From positions 40,035,834 to 40,099,833 of the forward strand of contig CM033745.1 of the NCBI GenBank assembly GCA_019671005.1: a DNA stretch of 64,000 bases, given 5' to 3'. The translations under genes were made by a program, and so were the position numbers. Source of the DNA: Hibiscus mutabilis (taxonomy: Eukaryota; Streptophyta; Magnoliopsida; Malvales; Malvaceae). The notes under the pieces are model-generated. The model did not search any database, was not told the origin of the DNA, and saw nothing but the letters and a program-made list of their open reading frames with translations. Of the stretch, positions 1 to 11,133 are shown piece after piece (within the stretch, counting starts at the first letter, position 1; each line of letters begins with the position of its first letter).

Positions 1-1911
1 ATTATTAGACCATTACACATATATCATAAGGCAAAAACATGACATGTCTATACCATATTCCACCTTACTAGGAGTTCAAACAAAATATAGGCATACATGG
101 GTTTGAGGAGACTGACTTGCAACCGCAACTACACGATCAAAGCTCAGATTGCTTCAAGGTCCTGAAATGCATGAGACACACGAATGTTAGGCTTACATAG
201 CCTAGTGAGGTAGTCATAACAAATGCACCATAAATTTATCAAATACATGAATGACATATAGGCATACTTGGTTAACAATTTACATAGCGTCAATCATATA
301 AGATCATATTCAAACCAAAAGTCATGATTCCATGTAGCAATTATAAATCATATAAACGTATCATTTCCTTGGACATGGTAACCAATGGATACATGGATTC
401 CCCTATATGCCACACAAATCGAAAATAGGTTGTAGCCTTAAGCCGTAGCTTTAGAATATATATCCCTTACACAAACCAACCTTATCTCGCCACATATAGG
501 CCGTAGCCCCAGACCGTAGTCCAATCCCTTACTTAATGAGCTCAAATAATGCTATGGCATGCCAATTGTATCCAATATCCACAATTGTCCAAGATCACAT
601 ATTACAACATAAACTTACCTTTGCACTCGAAGCCATATCACATCGGATGTCAATTTGAGCCTTAGCTCCACATATCATATCATAGCATATACATATCAAA
701 GTCACACATAGAATAATTCAAGTATCATATATGAACTTACACATACTAATCCATGTCGGAAACTTACCATGCTTACCATTAGCATCCACACAAGCTTGCT
801 CTAATTGATCCCTTAAACAAAAATGCAAATTATGACACAAAATGAATGCAACGGGGTGGCACCTTGCCTATCCTTTAACATGACTATACTCACCTAGTGT
901 ATGGAAGCTTTTAGGGTTCCCAGATTTTGATTCCTTTGCTTCTAGACTTGGTTGAAGATGACGGATTGTTTCCTTCCAATTTTTGAACTAAGAAGAAACA
1001 CAAGGAATTATTATAATCACTATAATGATATAGTACTCATTTCAAATATTAGACTTAACAATTCGACTTGTAATTAAACTCCAAGTATCCATGGAATTCA
1101 AAAATCGATTGGGAGCTTTTACTTACCCGATCGATAGCTTTGTTATGGGATTATTGGATCAAAGAAAGCTTAAGCTTAGAGAGATCGATAGGGTAGGTGT
1201 GTGTGCTTGAGCTTAAGGTTAGGGATGGCAATGGAGGTGCTTGCTTCCTTTCAAAATAAACAAGGTGAGTTTAGCTTTCGAGAGTTGCATAACAAGACCA
1301 AAGCTTTCTTTCTTTTATCCGTTCTAAGAGAGCCAAAACTTAATTATTTCCCCACCTTCTTATCAACCAATAGGAGGCTTACCCACCCTTGAGGGTTTGC
1401 GAACCCAATCAATTACTTTCCCTATCTTTCTTTCAATTTGACAATTTGATGGCTATTAGTCATCTTTTTAGATTAAACCCACGTGAAGGGGAGGCAAGCA
1501 AGGTGGTGAATCATCACCTACTTCCAATTCTTTCAATTTGTTCAACAAAACAAATTTCTGCAGTGACCCGTATCGATACACCTTATGGCAATATCAATAC
1601 GGCTAAGATAAAACAGGTAAGTTCGTTATGGCAGTTAGGTTGTACCAATACAGGTCTTATTATAGCGAAATACCTAGCTCAAATCGTATCGATATAGGTC
1701 CAACCGTACCGATACGCCTAGCTCAAAATCAACATTTTCGGCTTTGAATTTCTTACAAAAAGGTCCCCACAACTTAAACCAAGTTTAACTAACTTTCATT
1801 GCTACAAAATTGGGTACAAAGATTGAGAGATTATAGTTCCGAGCATATCCAATACAAAATTTCCAGTCACCAGAACCAAATTCTGACTAGGCCAGTTTTA
1901 GGGATGTGACA
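1..1911 (-). repeat. Truncated LTR of a Ty3/Gypsy element (LTR-X), cut by the window edge
   Basis: Read on the minus strand the repeat begins TGTCACATCCC at 1911 and runs off the left end of the window. It interrupts the Ath1 coding sequence right after a readable GCSAI stretch, so 1911 is a real insertion edge; the next five bases (ATTGC, 1912-1916) would be the target duplication, but the other edge is outside. It shares modules with the Tek2 LTRs: a GAGCTC block followed by CTATGGCATGC near 540-560, and CCTAGTGAGG near 203. It also has GTATCGATAC-like motifs at about 1568-1720. It may be a 5' LTR or a solo LTR. The short ORFs at 1201-1697 look like chance reading frames. Confidence 0.75.
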
Positions 1912-3688
1912 ATTGCACTGCATCCTTCAGTGAAAGTGATAGTCTCGAAATCACCCAGCTTCTTCTTTTTTGACAAGATATCATTTATGAATTTGACATA
2001 GTTGGGCATTTGCTCGATAGCTTCTACCATTGGTTTGTCGATCTGCAATTGTTTAAGAACTTCTAAGAAGCGCTTAAATTGTTGGTCTTACCTATGTTTC
2101 TAGAGTCATTGCGGAAAAGGTGGTGGCAGATAAGCAAATGTTGGCTCCACTAACATTGCCAAAGTGGTATTAGCATCATATTGTCATATGGTATCGGATA
2201 GCGGTTGGCATCAGCTTTAGCCTCTTCATTTTTTGCTTCTTTGGGTTCATCTGATGGCATCAACTTCTCAGCTTGGCAATTAATTGTTTGCTTGACAAGT
2301 GTCTTAATCTCGCATTGTTTGCCACTCTAAAGAGTTATTACTTTGCATTGTTCTCTACCTTTTTGCTGAGCATCCTCCGTATCACTTGGAAAATTTCCCT
2401 AGGGTTTGTTACTGAGTGCATTGGAAATTTGCCCTAGTTGAACCTCCAAGTTTCGCATAGATGTTGCTAAACTTTGGATAGTTGCACCATTTCGCTCCAA
2501 GTAATCAGTTAAAGTGTTCCCTAGTTAGATCTCTGCCCTTGTTGGAAATTATTATGTGCTCTCTGTGTCATTACATTTTGGTTGAATCCGGGCAGTGCAT
2601 TATTGTCCTGTTGTTAGGCATTAAATTGATTACTTCCTTGATTTGCCCAAGAAAAGTTGGGATGCTGCTTCTAACCTGCATTATAAGTATTGGAATGTGG
2701 GTTAAAATTTTGATTGAAATTACCAACAAAATTTACCGATTCAGAATTAGATGGGCATTCATCCACATGATGATCCTCTCCACAAATATTGCAGAATAGT
2801 TCCAATGCCTTTACTTCTCGAAATTTAGTAGGCTTTTGCAATGTCTTCACTATATTAGTGAGATTGGAAATTTGAGCATTGATTGATGATAATGCATCAA
2901 GCTCTAATTTTCCACTAGTTTTTGTTCTAGTTCCTAGTATGGTAGTATGATATTGAAGATCATTGGTGGCAATCCTTTCTAGGATGTCAAATGCCTCATT
3001 ATAATTTTTATCTAACAACGAACCATTTGTCGAAGCATCAACTATAGTCCTGGCATGAGCATTGAGTCCGTTATAAAATGTCTCTATTTGGGTCCAAGTA
3101 GGAAATCCATGCAATGGGACACTTCCTCAAAAGGTCCTTAAAACGCTCTCAGGCATCATACAAAGTCTCATCATCAACCTGCCTAAAGGTAATGATGTCA
3201 CTCCATAACTTGGCATTAAGTTTAGTTGGATGGAATCTCATAAGGAAATTTTGGCATAATTCTGCCCATGAAGTAATTGAACCAGGTGGCAAAGGACTAG
3301 GCCACATTTTTGCTCTATCTCTCAAGGAAAATGAGAAGAGTCTCAATTTCATCGTCTCTTCAGCTACACCAGGTTGCTAAAATAATTGGCATACCTCCAT
3401 GAATTACTTCAAGTGTTGCCTTGGGTCTCCAGTAGGTGATCCATCGAATTGACCTACATTCAATAAAGTTTGAATTATTACCAGTTTAAGTTCAAAGTTA
3501 ACTGCATTTACCTCGGGACCAATTAGTCCTGGCATCAAATTGTTTGTATTTGGTGCCAACTATTCTCTAATAGGTCTCTCTTCGGCAATGTCAGCAACAG
3601 CAGTAGGAGCTGGCGGAATGTCATCATTTAATGGTGGATCCCCATGGTTATTTGGGACACCATCTACTCTATTTCCATTACGAGCCAT
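1912..3688 (-). pseudogene. Athila-type gag and start of protease region, decayed (Ath1)
   Basis: On the minus strand an ATG at 3688 opens a gag (MARNGNRVDGVPNNHGD) broken by stops and frameshifts. The capsid-like core is readable at 3352-3149 (SLRDRAKMWPSPLPPGS) and continues at 3114-2671 (TFYNGLNAHARTIVDA). It is followed by a zinc knuckle, CNICGEDHHVDEC, of the CX2CX3HX4C form usual for this lineage. A lysine-rich stretch and GDFETITFTEGCSAI near 1990-1912 lead towards the protease, where LTR-X cuts in. Gag would form the cytoplasmic particle that packages the RNA. A TGG-to-TGA change and a frameshift separate the two gag blocks. The rest of pol would be left of the window. Assignment to Athila rests on gag order and the tRNA-Asp-like primer site. 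Confidence 0.85.
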
Positions 3689-3850
3689 CTCTCGTAGTTT
3701 TCTTTTCAATTTATGTAAGGTTCTTTAAATTTCTAGGTCGTATGACCAATCTTCCGTCGTAGGGCGGCTCCTAGTCATACACCAAGAAAAGCAAAAATAA
3801 GTAAAATAAACAATCACAAGAAAAATCAAAAACAATAAACTCAATTGCAA

Positions 3851-3868
3851 TCCCCGACAACGATGCCA
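3851..3868 (-). other. Primer-binding site of Ath1, tRNA-Asp-like
   Basis: The minus strand reads TGGCATCGTTGTCGGGGA six bases inside the LTR edge. It matches the reverse complement of a plant tRNA-Asp 3' end, including CCA, with two changes. Athila-group elements typically use this primer. The stretch 3689-3850 between this site and the gag ATG is leader with no gene visible. Confidence 0.8.
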
Positions 3869-3874
3869 AAAACT

Positions 3875-5329
3875 TGTCAACTGACTAACGCTTGGCAAAT
3901 AATTGATAATTTAGTGTAAATATGCCACTAAAATAATGCCAAGTATAGGTCTTTTGCATACAAGTATACACGGTCAGCAAGTAATACAAAAGTAAGCTGG
4001 GTATCGTATCCATAGGGATTATCCAATAGTTAAATGCCACGATTTTACTTGTGAATGGGAAAAATAAGTTTGATTTAGAATTCAGATTCTGGTTTTAAGA
4101 AAAATGAGTAAGGAAAAATATAATGGAAATTCAGGCAAGTTGGCAAACAAATGTATTCAAATGGTGATGAGCGTTGGCAGGGGATGCTTGGATTTCTCAC
4201 TAACTATGCCAACCTTTTAATAACCTTCAGCCTTGGTTCTATTGCCGAGCAGATGTTAAAGTGGCAATGCCTCTGTCGATGGCAATACCCTAAGTCAATT
4301 ATGATTAACCCATATATGTCTATAGTGAAGTTTCTCAATCGTTAACTTCGTAAAGTTTTAATCTTTACTCCTAAGGGGTAGACTCACTTTCGAAGTAAGC
4401 TCATCTACTTGAATGTCTTTTGTCGAAGTTTCTGACCTTAGTACCTTGGCAATTAATTGTTATCCCCAAAATCTGTAACATAGTAAAGGATAATATGCAT
4501 GCAATGCTAACTGTCGTGTGGCAAACAATTGAAGGAAATTAAGTACTAAAAAGATAGACAAAAATGCCAAAGTGTTTGATTATTAAAAGCTGAAAATAGC
4601 TTAGCATTTCATCGCAAAAACATACCCAACTAACTTAAAGAAATTAGTTCATGGTTGGGTGAACCATCAACACCAAATCGTTTTCAAATAATATCACCAT
4701 AAAATCATATCCAAAATAAAGAGAAATAGGAAAAGAAGGAGATTCGTCGATGCAGCCCTTCAATAGATCCAAAGCTCTCGGTTTTAGCCTGGTCGAACCA
4801 CAATCACCATTCTTCCTCACCACGGTGCAACCTCTTCGATTCTATCCTTTTGTTCATCATCAAGCTTCATTTAAATAGGCACGCGTTAAAACCCTAGATT
4901 GGGTTTGAATTCAAAAGTTGGTTACGCTCTTGAGATAAGCGTGTTATCCACTTTATCCTCTATCTTCTTTTTGAATTTTAGGGTTGAATGGATCTTTGAC
5001 CAACACTAGTAGACCTGGCATCGTCGTCCATCTTTTGCCTACCACGTCTGGCAATCTTTGTCCTACATTGCCAACTCGACTCGACATTTCTCTCCTAGTT
5101 TTCTGGTTCTGCACTGCCAACTACTCCTACTATGCTCTTGCCATCCTACTCCTAACCTACCATGCACACCAAAGAAAAGAAATACACCTTTACTCTAGCA
5201 AAAGAACCGTTCCCTAACTCCTTAATGCAAATGCATGATTCAACTAACTAAATGCATGAATCTATACTCAAAGGCAATAAAAAGCAAGACAATATATAGA
5301 GGAAAAATAATACTTTTGAGGGGTTAACA
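3875..5329 (-). repeat. 5' LTR of Ath1
   Basis: The LTR runs on the minus strand from TGTTAACCCCTC (ending at plus 5329) to ...CAGTTGACA (at 3875), so it has TG...CA ends and is 1455 bp. It abuts the primer-binding site. Its outer edge falls inside the Rei1 3' LTR, whose sequence resumes at 5330; GCTAG (5330-5334) is the expected target duplication, but the partner lies off the left edge. ORFs in it, such as 4984-5217, have no recognisable product. Confidence 0.8.
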
Positions 5330-5546
5330 GCTAGCACTCAAATACATGTATTAAAATGCATAAGTAACATGTTGCATTTGTTCAAAAGATGGCCAAGGCT
5401 CCAAGCTAAGACTCAAGGCTTGAAAAGGCATATTTGAGCTTGAATTGTTGAGATCCTCTGCTCGGGAACAAGTGTTTAAATCATGTGACTTCTCGTCTGA
5501 TGTGAGATAGGCCCCAAGAAGTTTGGTGCTGGCCTGGATCACATCA
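5330..5546 (-). repeat. First 217 bp of the Rei1 3' LTR
   Basis: This segment aligns almost base for base with 12515-12733: shared runs include TGCATAAGTAACATGTTG and TTGGTGCTGGCCTGGATCAC. On the minus strand it begins TGATGTGATCC at 5546. It stops at 5329/5330 because Ath1 inserted there, not because the Rei1 LTR ends. Confidence 0.85.
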
Positions 5547-6010
5547 TTCCCCCTTCTTGAAAGCGATTTGTCCCCAAATCGACGCTTGCTATAAATGGGA
5601 ACAACTTTGACTTCCGTAGTGCCATGAACTTCTTCATTCTCTTTCTAAACCAAAACCAATCTCCTGGTTCAAAGATGGTTCTTTTACGCTTTTGGTGAAC
5701 TTTGCTTTCATGCTTCTTGACTGGTGCCGAAATGATCATTTAGTGACGCTTGGGGTCACGCTGCACACTTTTTTCTCTTTACTTTGTTCCCTTGCACCTT
5801 CCAGTGTAGCTCTTTCATAAATTCACATCTCGTTTTACTACCTACAAACACAAAATGATTAGTAGGAAAATAAATCAATTCTAAGGAGGGATTGAATCGG
5901 TTGACTTCTTTAAGTGGTGGGTGATATGTTGTGGAAAATAACAACTTTGTTTTACTCCACAAATTTTCCCATGCTTGTCTATAGAAATCGATTCATTCGA
6001 TAGATGAATC
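5539..6010 (-). pseudogene. Integrase C-terminal remnant of Rei1
   Basis: Minus-strand frames give TRCEFMKELHWKVQGNKVK (within 5962-5756) and then KRTIFEPGDWFWFRKRMKK, ending in DLGTNRFQEGGMM (5739-5539). The EPGDW...RK pattern and the FQEGG end are typical of the tail of chromovirus integrase. Frameshifts separate the blocks. The catalytic core and zinc-binding part are absent, so no activity is expected. Confidence 0.7.
5547..5558 (-). other. Polypurine tract of Rei1
   Basis: The minus strand reads AAGAAGGGGGAA directly before the LTR start TGATGTGATCC. This is where plus-strand DNA synthesis is primed in LTR retrotransposons. It overlaps the last codons of pol, as is common in this group. 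Confidence 0.75.
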
Positions 6011-6120
6011 TCCAAAATCTTCCCACTTGTCTTCTCAATTGGTTACAATCATCTTCAATATTTCACTTGATCGAACTTCTTCCCTAAAAAATAAATCAAT
6101 GTTAGAAGTAGGGAATTTTA

Positions 6121-6804
6121 TCACAAATTCATTAGAAATATCAAACCAATGATGTTGTTGGATGCCCCAATGGATGGCTGATGTTTGATATTCTTGATGA
6201 GTGACAATCCTTTCGGAATGTTTTCCGATTCCACTTCTACACAACCCTGCAATAAAATCAAAATTGGAGATGGCAAAGAGTTGCCAAAGTTGTTAGTGCA
6301 GAATGGTTTCATGTCCTCACTCTTTTTTGCACAAACAATCATATTTTTACTTTCTCTCATTTCTTGCCTCTCAAACTCTTTTGTTTTTATCTCAAACTCA
6401 TGTTTCTCACTCTTCTTTTTCTCTTGAAATTGATCATGCTCTTCTTTTACCTCACTCACAAAACTCTCTTTTTCAATCTCATTTGCTCTCGATTGTTCTT
6501 TTTCACCCTCAATGACAATTTCTTTTTCAACAATCTTTTCACTCATTTCTTTTACTTTTTCACAAAGTTTAACTATCGTTTCTTTTTATCTTAATTTTTC
6601 ATAGCTCTCTTTATTTTGTCTCTATTTTTAAAATTTTCTTTCAAATGATTACGGTCTTTCTAGGCTTATATTAGTGAGAGTGGTGTTAGTGTAAGTTCCT
6701 TCCTTTTGTGCTGAAAAGTGTCTTGGTTGGCGAAACAACTATGTAATACACGCCGATCGAATTGCCATGGATGTCCCAATAATAGATGTGCGTAATGCAT
6801 TAGT
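6121..6804 (-). pseudogene. Protease end and PR-RT linker of Rei1
   Basis: Immediately downstream of CACTA1 the minus strand reads GHPWQFDRRVLHSCFANQD (about 6780-6720), a recognisable end of the Reina-type protease. There follows a charged E/K-rich linker (ORF 6546-6121) that includes KSEDMKPF and PKGLSLIKNIKHQPS, the point just before RT starts. The RT fingers and palm never appear: the sequence passes to integrase-tail remnants by 6000, so about 2 kb of pol has been deleted. Confidence 0.7.
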
Positions 6805-7467
6805 CACTACAAAAAAATGACATATATCAACGGATAAAAATCGTCAGTAAAACACCTAAAATTCATTGTTATATTGTCCAAAATCCTTTACGACGATCAA
6901 AAGTGATATTTCGATAGGCAAACAGTCCTCGATATTTATAGCGACAGAAGAAACCGTCGCTATAGATGTTTGAACCCTATACCGACAGTCAAATCCGTAG
7001 ATATAGGTATGGCTTACCCCCAACAAATTAATGCATATATTCCGACAAACTTCTTTTGTCGGTATACATGGTAAATATATAACGACAAATTTTTACTGAC
7101 AGTACATTTGTCACAATTGATTCAGACTTTTACCGACAATAAATTTTTGTCCCAATTGATTTAGATGTTCACCGACAGCGCTATCCGTAGGTATATGTGT
7201 AATTGGCATTCATGTTTTATTTTAAATATTAATAATTATTAATACAATTGTTAATTTTTATTTTAAATATTAAAATTAATAATACTATTGTAATGTTGGA
7301 TAAAATTTTAACAAAAATTCTTTCGTTTTTTAAAGGGAAAATATTATTTGATATTCAAACAAAAGAAATATGTAATACATAATCACTAAAATATGTACGA
7401 GTCTATTACAAGAACAAGAAATGTGCAAGCAAATATTTGCAATTCTTAATAAGATACATAATAAAAG

Positions 7468-7599
7468 TTAAAAATAATTCAAAGATCCTCCTCTATTGGG
7501 TGTTCGGATCATGTCCATCTGTATTCTGTTGATTTGTTGAAGGCAATGATCGACAGTTACAATTAATTGCCGTTGAAACACTACCAAATCAGCTGGTGT
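7468..7599 (-). other. Possible terminal exon inside CACTA1
   Basis: A minus-strand stretch of 43 codons follows a splice-acceptor-like TTTTAATAG and ends in TAA. It reads in part TPADLVVFQRQLIVTVDHCL. I do not recognise the product. It may be the last exon of a decayed CACTA gene or a captured host exon, or chance. The rest of 7600-9290 is AT-rich with no coding sequence I can support. Confidence 0.25.
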
Positions 7600-9289
7600 C
7601 TATTAAAAGCAATAAAAATAATGACTTTAAATAAAAAATGACATTTAAGTCTACAGTAACAAAAAAAAACCCCATCTAGCAACAGAATGTTAAAGAGGAA
7701 GAAGAGTTAAAGCTGGTTACCCAGTGGACAACCATGCAAATTGACATCCTCTTCGCCCTAATCCGACCAGGAAACATTTCCGATAGGAGAAGATCGGGCA
7801 CTTGTCCATCACCCATAGGAAAAGAAAAGACAAACCTGTATTCTCACACCATCAAGTTTGTGTTAAGAAACTGCCATACCACAAAATGATGTTGCTAAAT
7901 ATAAATGTTTCCTTTGAATAGCCTTCTTGAAAGTCTATAATAAGGTCAACATAGACATCCATTCTAATGAATTCAATGGTCAGACATCCATCACCACCAT
8001 GATGAATGAGAAGGAAATTTTACACATCCAAATTGACACTTAACCTCAGGGGTTTAATAAGCTTATCCCACTCTGGAAATAAACATTTAGATGTTCAAAG
8101 GATTAACAACTTACAACAGCATGCCTCCAACAGAGATATAAATTACATTGCTGCTTGAGACTAAGGAACTAGTTAAAGTTGCCTGAATACTCATTGCTGC
8201 TTCCTGAAGCACAAAAGCATGAAGCAAAAATCAAATAAATTGTTAAAATTGTATTCAACACAATACAAATTATTATATCCAAGTCTAACAATTAGAAAAC
8301 ATGTACAATCTCTTCTAAATTGCCAAAGGAGACAAATTTTACTGGTACAACAAAGTCCAATAATGCTACAGAATATGGAATTCAACATACAAATTATAAA
8401 TGCCACAACCAGCTACAGAGAAAGAAAGAGACCATATGAAAATGTAGTAGATGCTTACCGCCCCAATCCATTATTCCCAGCTTAGGGGATGCCCAAACCA
8501 CACACATGACAACATGATGCTCACAAACTTAAACAACATAGTAAGTGGAATCACCATTAATCCAAAATATATCATTAGGAGAAAATGAAACATTGCAACT
8601 TTATCGTAGAAATTTCGACTATACCTATCTTGTGGTCACTATGGCAGCAAATGTGAGGGCACCAAATGTACAAATCGTGTGAGAAATGAAGATTGACCAG
8701 TTGTAGCTACCTATAACAGATAATCCTTTTTAAATTTAGGGTCCCAAATTATGTCTTCTCTATAAGTCGGGAAGAGTAAAAGAAAGAAAACAAACTCATG
8801 ATTCTATCATCAATTAGGGTGTAATATAACTAAAAACAGGGGAGGAATGAACACTTACAGTAGAAAGTAATACAATATCAAGGAAACAATCATTGTGGCT
8901 ACAAACAAAATCCATAGCTAAAAGTAAATGTCCCTGTAATATAAGACCTAGATGGTAAAGAAAAAAAAGTATATCACAACCTATCATTTAGTGGAATGCA
9001 ACACAAAGATATCTTAGAACATAAGATATTCATAACACTACGTTGAAGGAACTTTTACCTATAAAACTGAGAATACAAGAACACAATGTTGTATAGAATA
9101 TTTGATTGTGTATTTCCATATCGTATTCTTTGAATAATTTATCTTGGAATGTGCTTGTAAAACCATATAACTTGTTAAATGTAGAAATGAGCATTCAAAA
9201 ACTTCTCTCAAAACTTGAGGGACGATTTGAGGGAATTAGCAATTAGGAATTTCAATTTTCTGGGTTTGTGGATAGCCAATTCATGACCA

Positions 9290-9880
9290 TTTCCATCGTC
9301 CCAAAACTTGAAGCCTCCACCGAGTTTCTCCTTGAACCAACACCACACAAGTACGAATACTCAAAGCTGGCCTTACCCCCGAGGCCGCAGCCGTGCATAG
9401 CCCCTTACCCGAGCAACCACATCCCACACGGCTAGTGACCACATCATCACTCATTCCTAAGCCAAAATACAACAATCAGAAAGAAGGAGAAGATCTGAAT
9501 CATAAAGAAAAAAACATCGGGAAAGGGGAAAAGAAAATGGAAAAGAGATAACTCACTTTTGTTTGGCCAGTTTCCGACGACCAAAGCATCCTCTCCCGGA
9601 TCCGAACGGTGGGGAGAAGCGTGACATCCAGGAGAGACACATACTTGAAGACGAGGTGGATCGGACAACGGAGCTAAGAGATCGGAGTCAAGGAAGTCAA
9701 ACAGTTTCAGTTGAATCCATCAACATCGGGACATTTCCTGATTAATCGGAGCCTAGATTTAGACTCGGTGCGTTGAGACGAGCTCTTCGATGAAATTAGG
9801 AGTCAAACGACCACCAACGACGGTGGCCGGAGTGGTGGCCGGCGGCGGCGAGTGGCGGCAGCATGTGTTGAGAGAAGTGG
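9290..9880 (-). other. GC-richer block near the right end of CACTA1
   Basis: This part is much richer in G and C than its surroundings and includes GGTGGCCGGCGGCGGCGAG (about 9835-9853). On the minus strand it looks like a plant 5' leader or first exon: pyrimidine-rich stretches, CCGCC repeats, and an ORF at 9668-9447 of no recognisable family. It may be the original 5' region of a CACTA gene or a piece of captured host gene. No domain is visible. Confidence 0.35.
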
Positions 9881-10283
9881 AAGGTTCTACTTCATGTGTT
9901 TAGATTTTTTTGACATAAGCTTCGTATGTTTAGATTTGAATTGTAAAAAAGGGTCTTTAAAATTCACTCTGAGCATAGAAAAGGGTGATTAAAAATAAAT
10001 AAATAAAATTAAATCTATACCGACACAAATAATTAACCATCGGAATATAGTTTATCTCTACCGACGGTTCCTATAGTTAGTCAGTGTAAATTACATTTAT
10101 ATTGACAGTTTCTTAACTTTCATCGGTATAAATATTGTCTACATTGACGAATAATATATCTGTTGGTAAAAACTCAAAACTTTTATAAATAGTTTTATTT
10201 TCTGTCGGTATATATTCGATATACCGACAACTTTTATTCGTCGATATAACTAAGTGTCAGTATATGTACAATTTTTTGTAGTG

Positions 10284-10620
10284 GGTACTACGTCGCATAG
10301 AACTTAGTTATTGTACCTTCCAATTATGAATGGGGTGACAATTTGTTCGAAGACCTCGATCTCGCTATCATCATTGAGCCACTGAATCTTGTAGGGTTGT
10401 GGATGTTTGGTGGTTGCTAGGCTGAGTTTTTCTATCATCAAAGTGCTAGCAACATTAGTGCAACTTTCACCATCTATAACAACACCACATACCTTGCCTT
10501 AGACGTGGTAACGTGTCTAAAAGATGTTTGAACGTTGTTGTTCATCTGGCACTTCTTGGATGATCAAACTTGGCACAATATCAAGGATTTGATTCTTTGT
10601 GAATCTTTAAGATATGATAA
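10284..10620 (-). pseudogene. Retroviral-type aspartic protease remnant of Rei1
   Basis: The minus strand reads GKVCGVVIDGESCTNVAST near 10500-10430, the active-site region of Reina-type proteases, then KHPQPYKIQWLNDDSEIEV and VLCDVVP up to the CACTA1 edge. Stops lie upstream (NIF*TRYHV*). The remaining half is at 6804-6720. The gag that should lie between here and the primer site is missing; 10621-11116 has only AT-rich leader-like sequence. Confidence 0.75.
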
Positions 10621-11116
10621 AACAAAGATTAGTAACGACAAAATAACAAATCTTCACTTGCAAAAATTCACTTTTTTACTCCAAAAAAATTCTCAACAAA
10701 ATTCTCACTAAGTCACTCAGAAAAAAATTCACTCCACTCGTGTTTGCACTCGGAGTCTAGCTTTTATCCCCTTAATGTTCACTCTTTGCCTTTTACCACT
10801 CTTGCTCACTTTTTAAGTCCTAAAAGAACTTTTTCTTGTCTTAACAAGAGATGTTGAATTCGGCTGAAACAAAATGGTTAGGGAAGAAAGAAATGATATA
10901 TGTAGGAAGTAAGGTGGGTTAACAAGATAAATAAGATGAAATATATAACACACTGGAAAATGTGTAACAACAATAGTAACAACCAAACCTCATTTTTTTG
11001 AAAACTCTTTCTTTTTTGATATAAGATGAGATGAGTTCCATCCCTCTTTGGGAACTATAAATTTTTTTTGTTTTTTGGAAACCGAGAGAGAGAAACTAAC
11101 AACTTATTGAATCGCC

Positions 11117-11131
11117 AAGGCTCTGATACCA
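11117..11131 (-). other. Primer-binding site of Rei1, initiator tRNA-Met
   Basis: The minus strand reads TGGTATCAGAGCCTT two bases inside the 5' LTR. TGGTATCAGAGC is complementary to the 3' end of plant initiator tRNA-Met, the usual primer of chromoviruses. Confidence 0.88.
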
Positions 11132-11133
11132 AA

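Larger units (their letters stand above)
6805..10283. mobile_element. Non-autonomous CACTA (En/Spm-type) DNA transposon, CACTA1
   Basis: The ends are inverted: CACTACAAAAAAATG at 6805 and, in reverse complement, CACTACAAAAAATTG ending at 10283, with weaker pairing for about 28 bases. Subterminal regions carry many copies of a TACCGAC/GTCGGTA-like motif in both orientations (for example near 6972, 7131, 7170, 10018, 10056, 10222), typical of CACTA transposase-binding regions. Flanks are AGT on the left and GGT on the right, a 3-bp duplication with one change. Removing the element plus one copy rejoins the Rei1 protease frame. At 3479 bp with no transposase domain found, it would need a partner to move. 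Confidence 0.85.

Noticed and set aside
1201..1697. Two plus-strand ORFs in LTR-X
   Set aside because: No family match, and they lie in a repeat in the sense-opposite direction.
6185..6594. Plus-strand ORFs rich in F, L and S
   Set aside because: They are antisense shadows of the E/K-rich linker on the minus strand.
8191..8485. ORFs in the middle of CACTA1
   Set aside because: Short, AT-rich, on both strands of the same interval, and without a domain.
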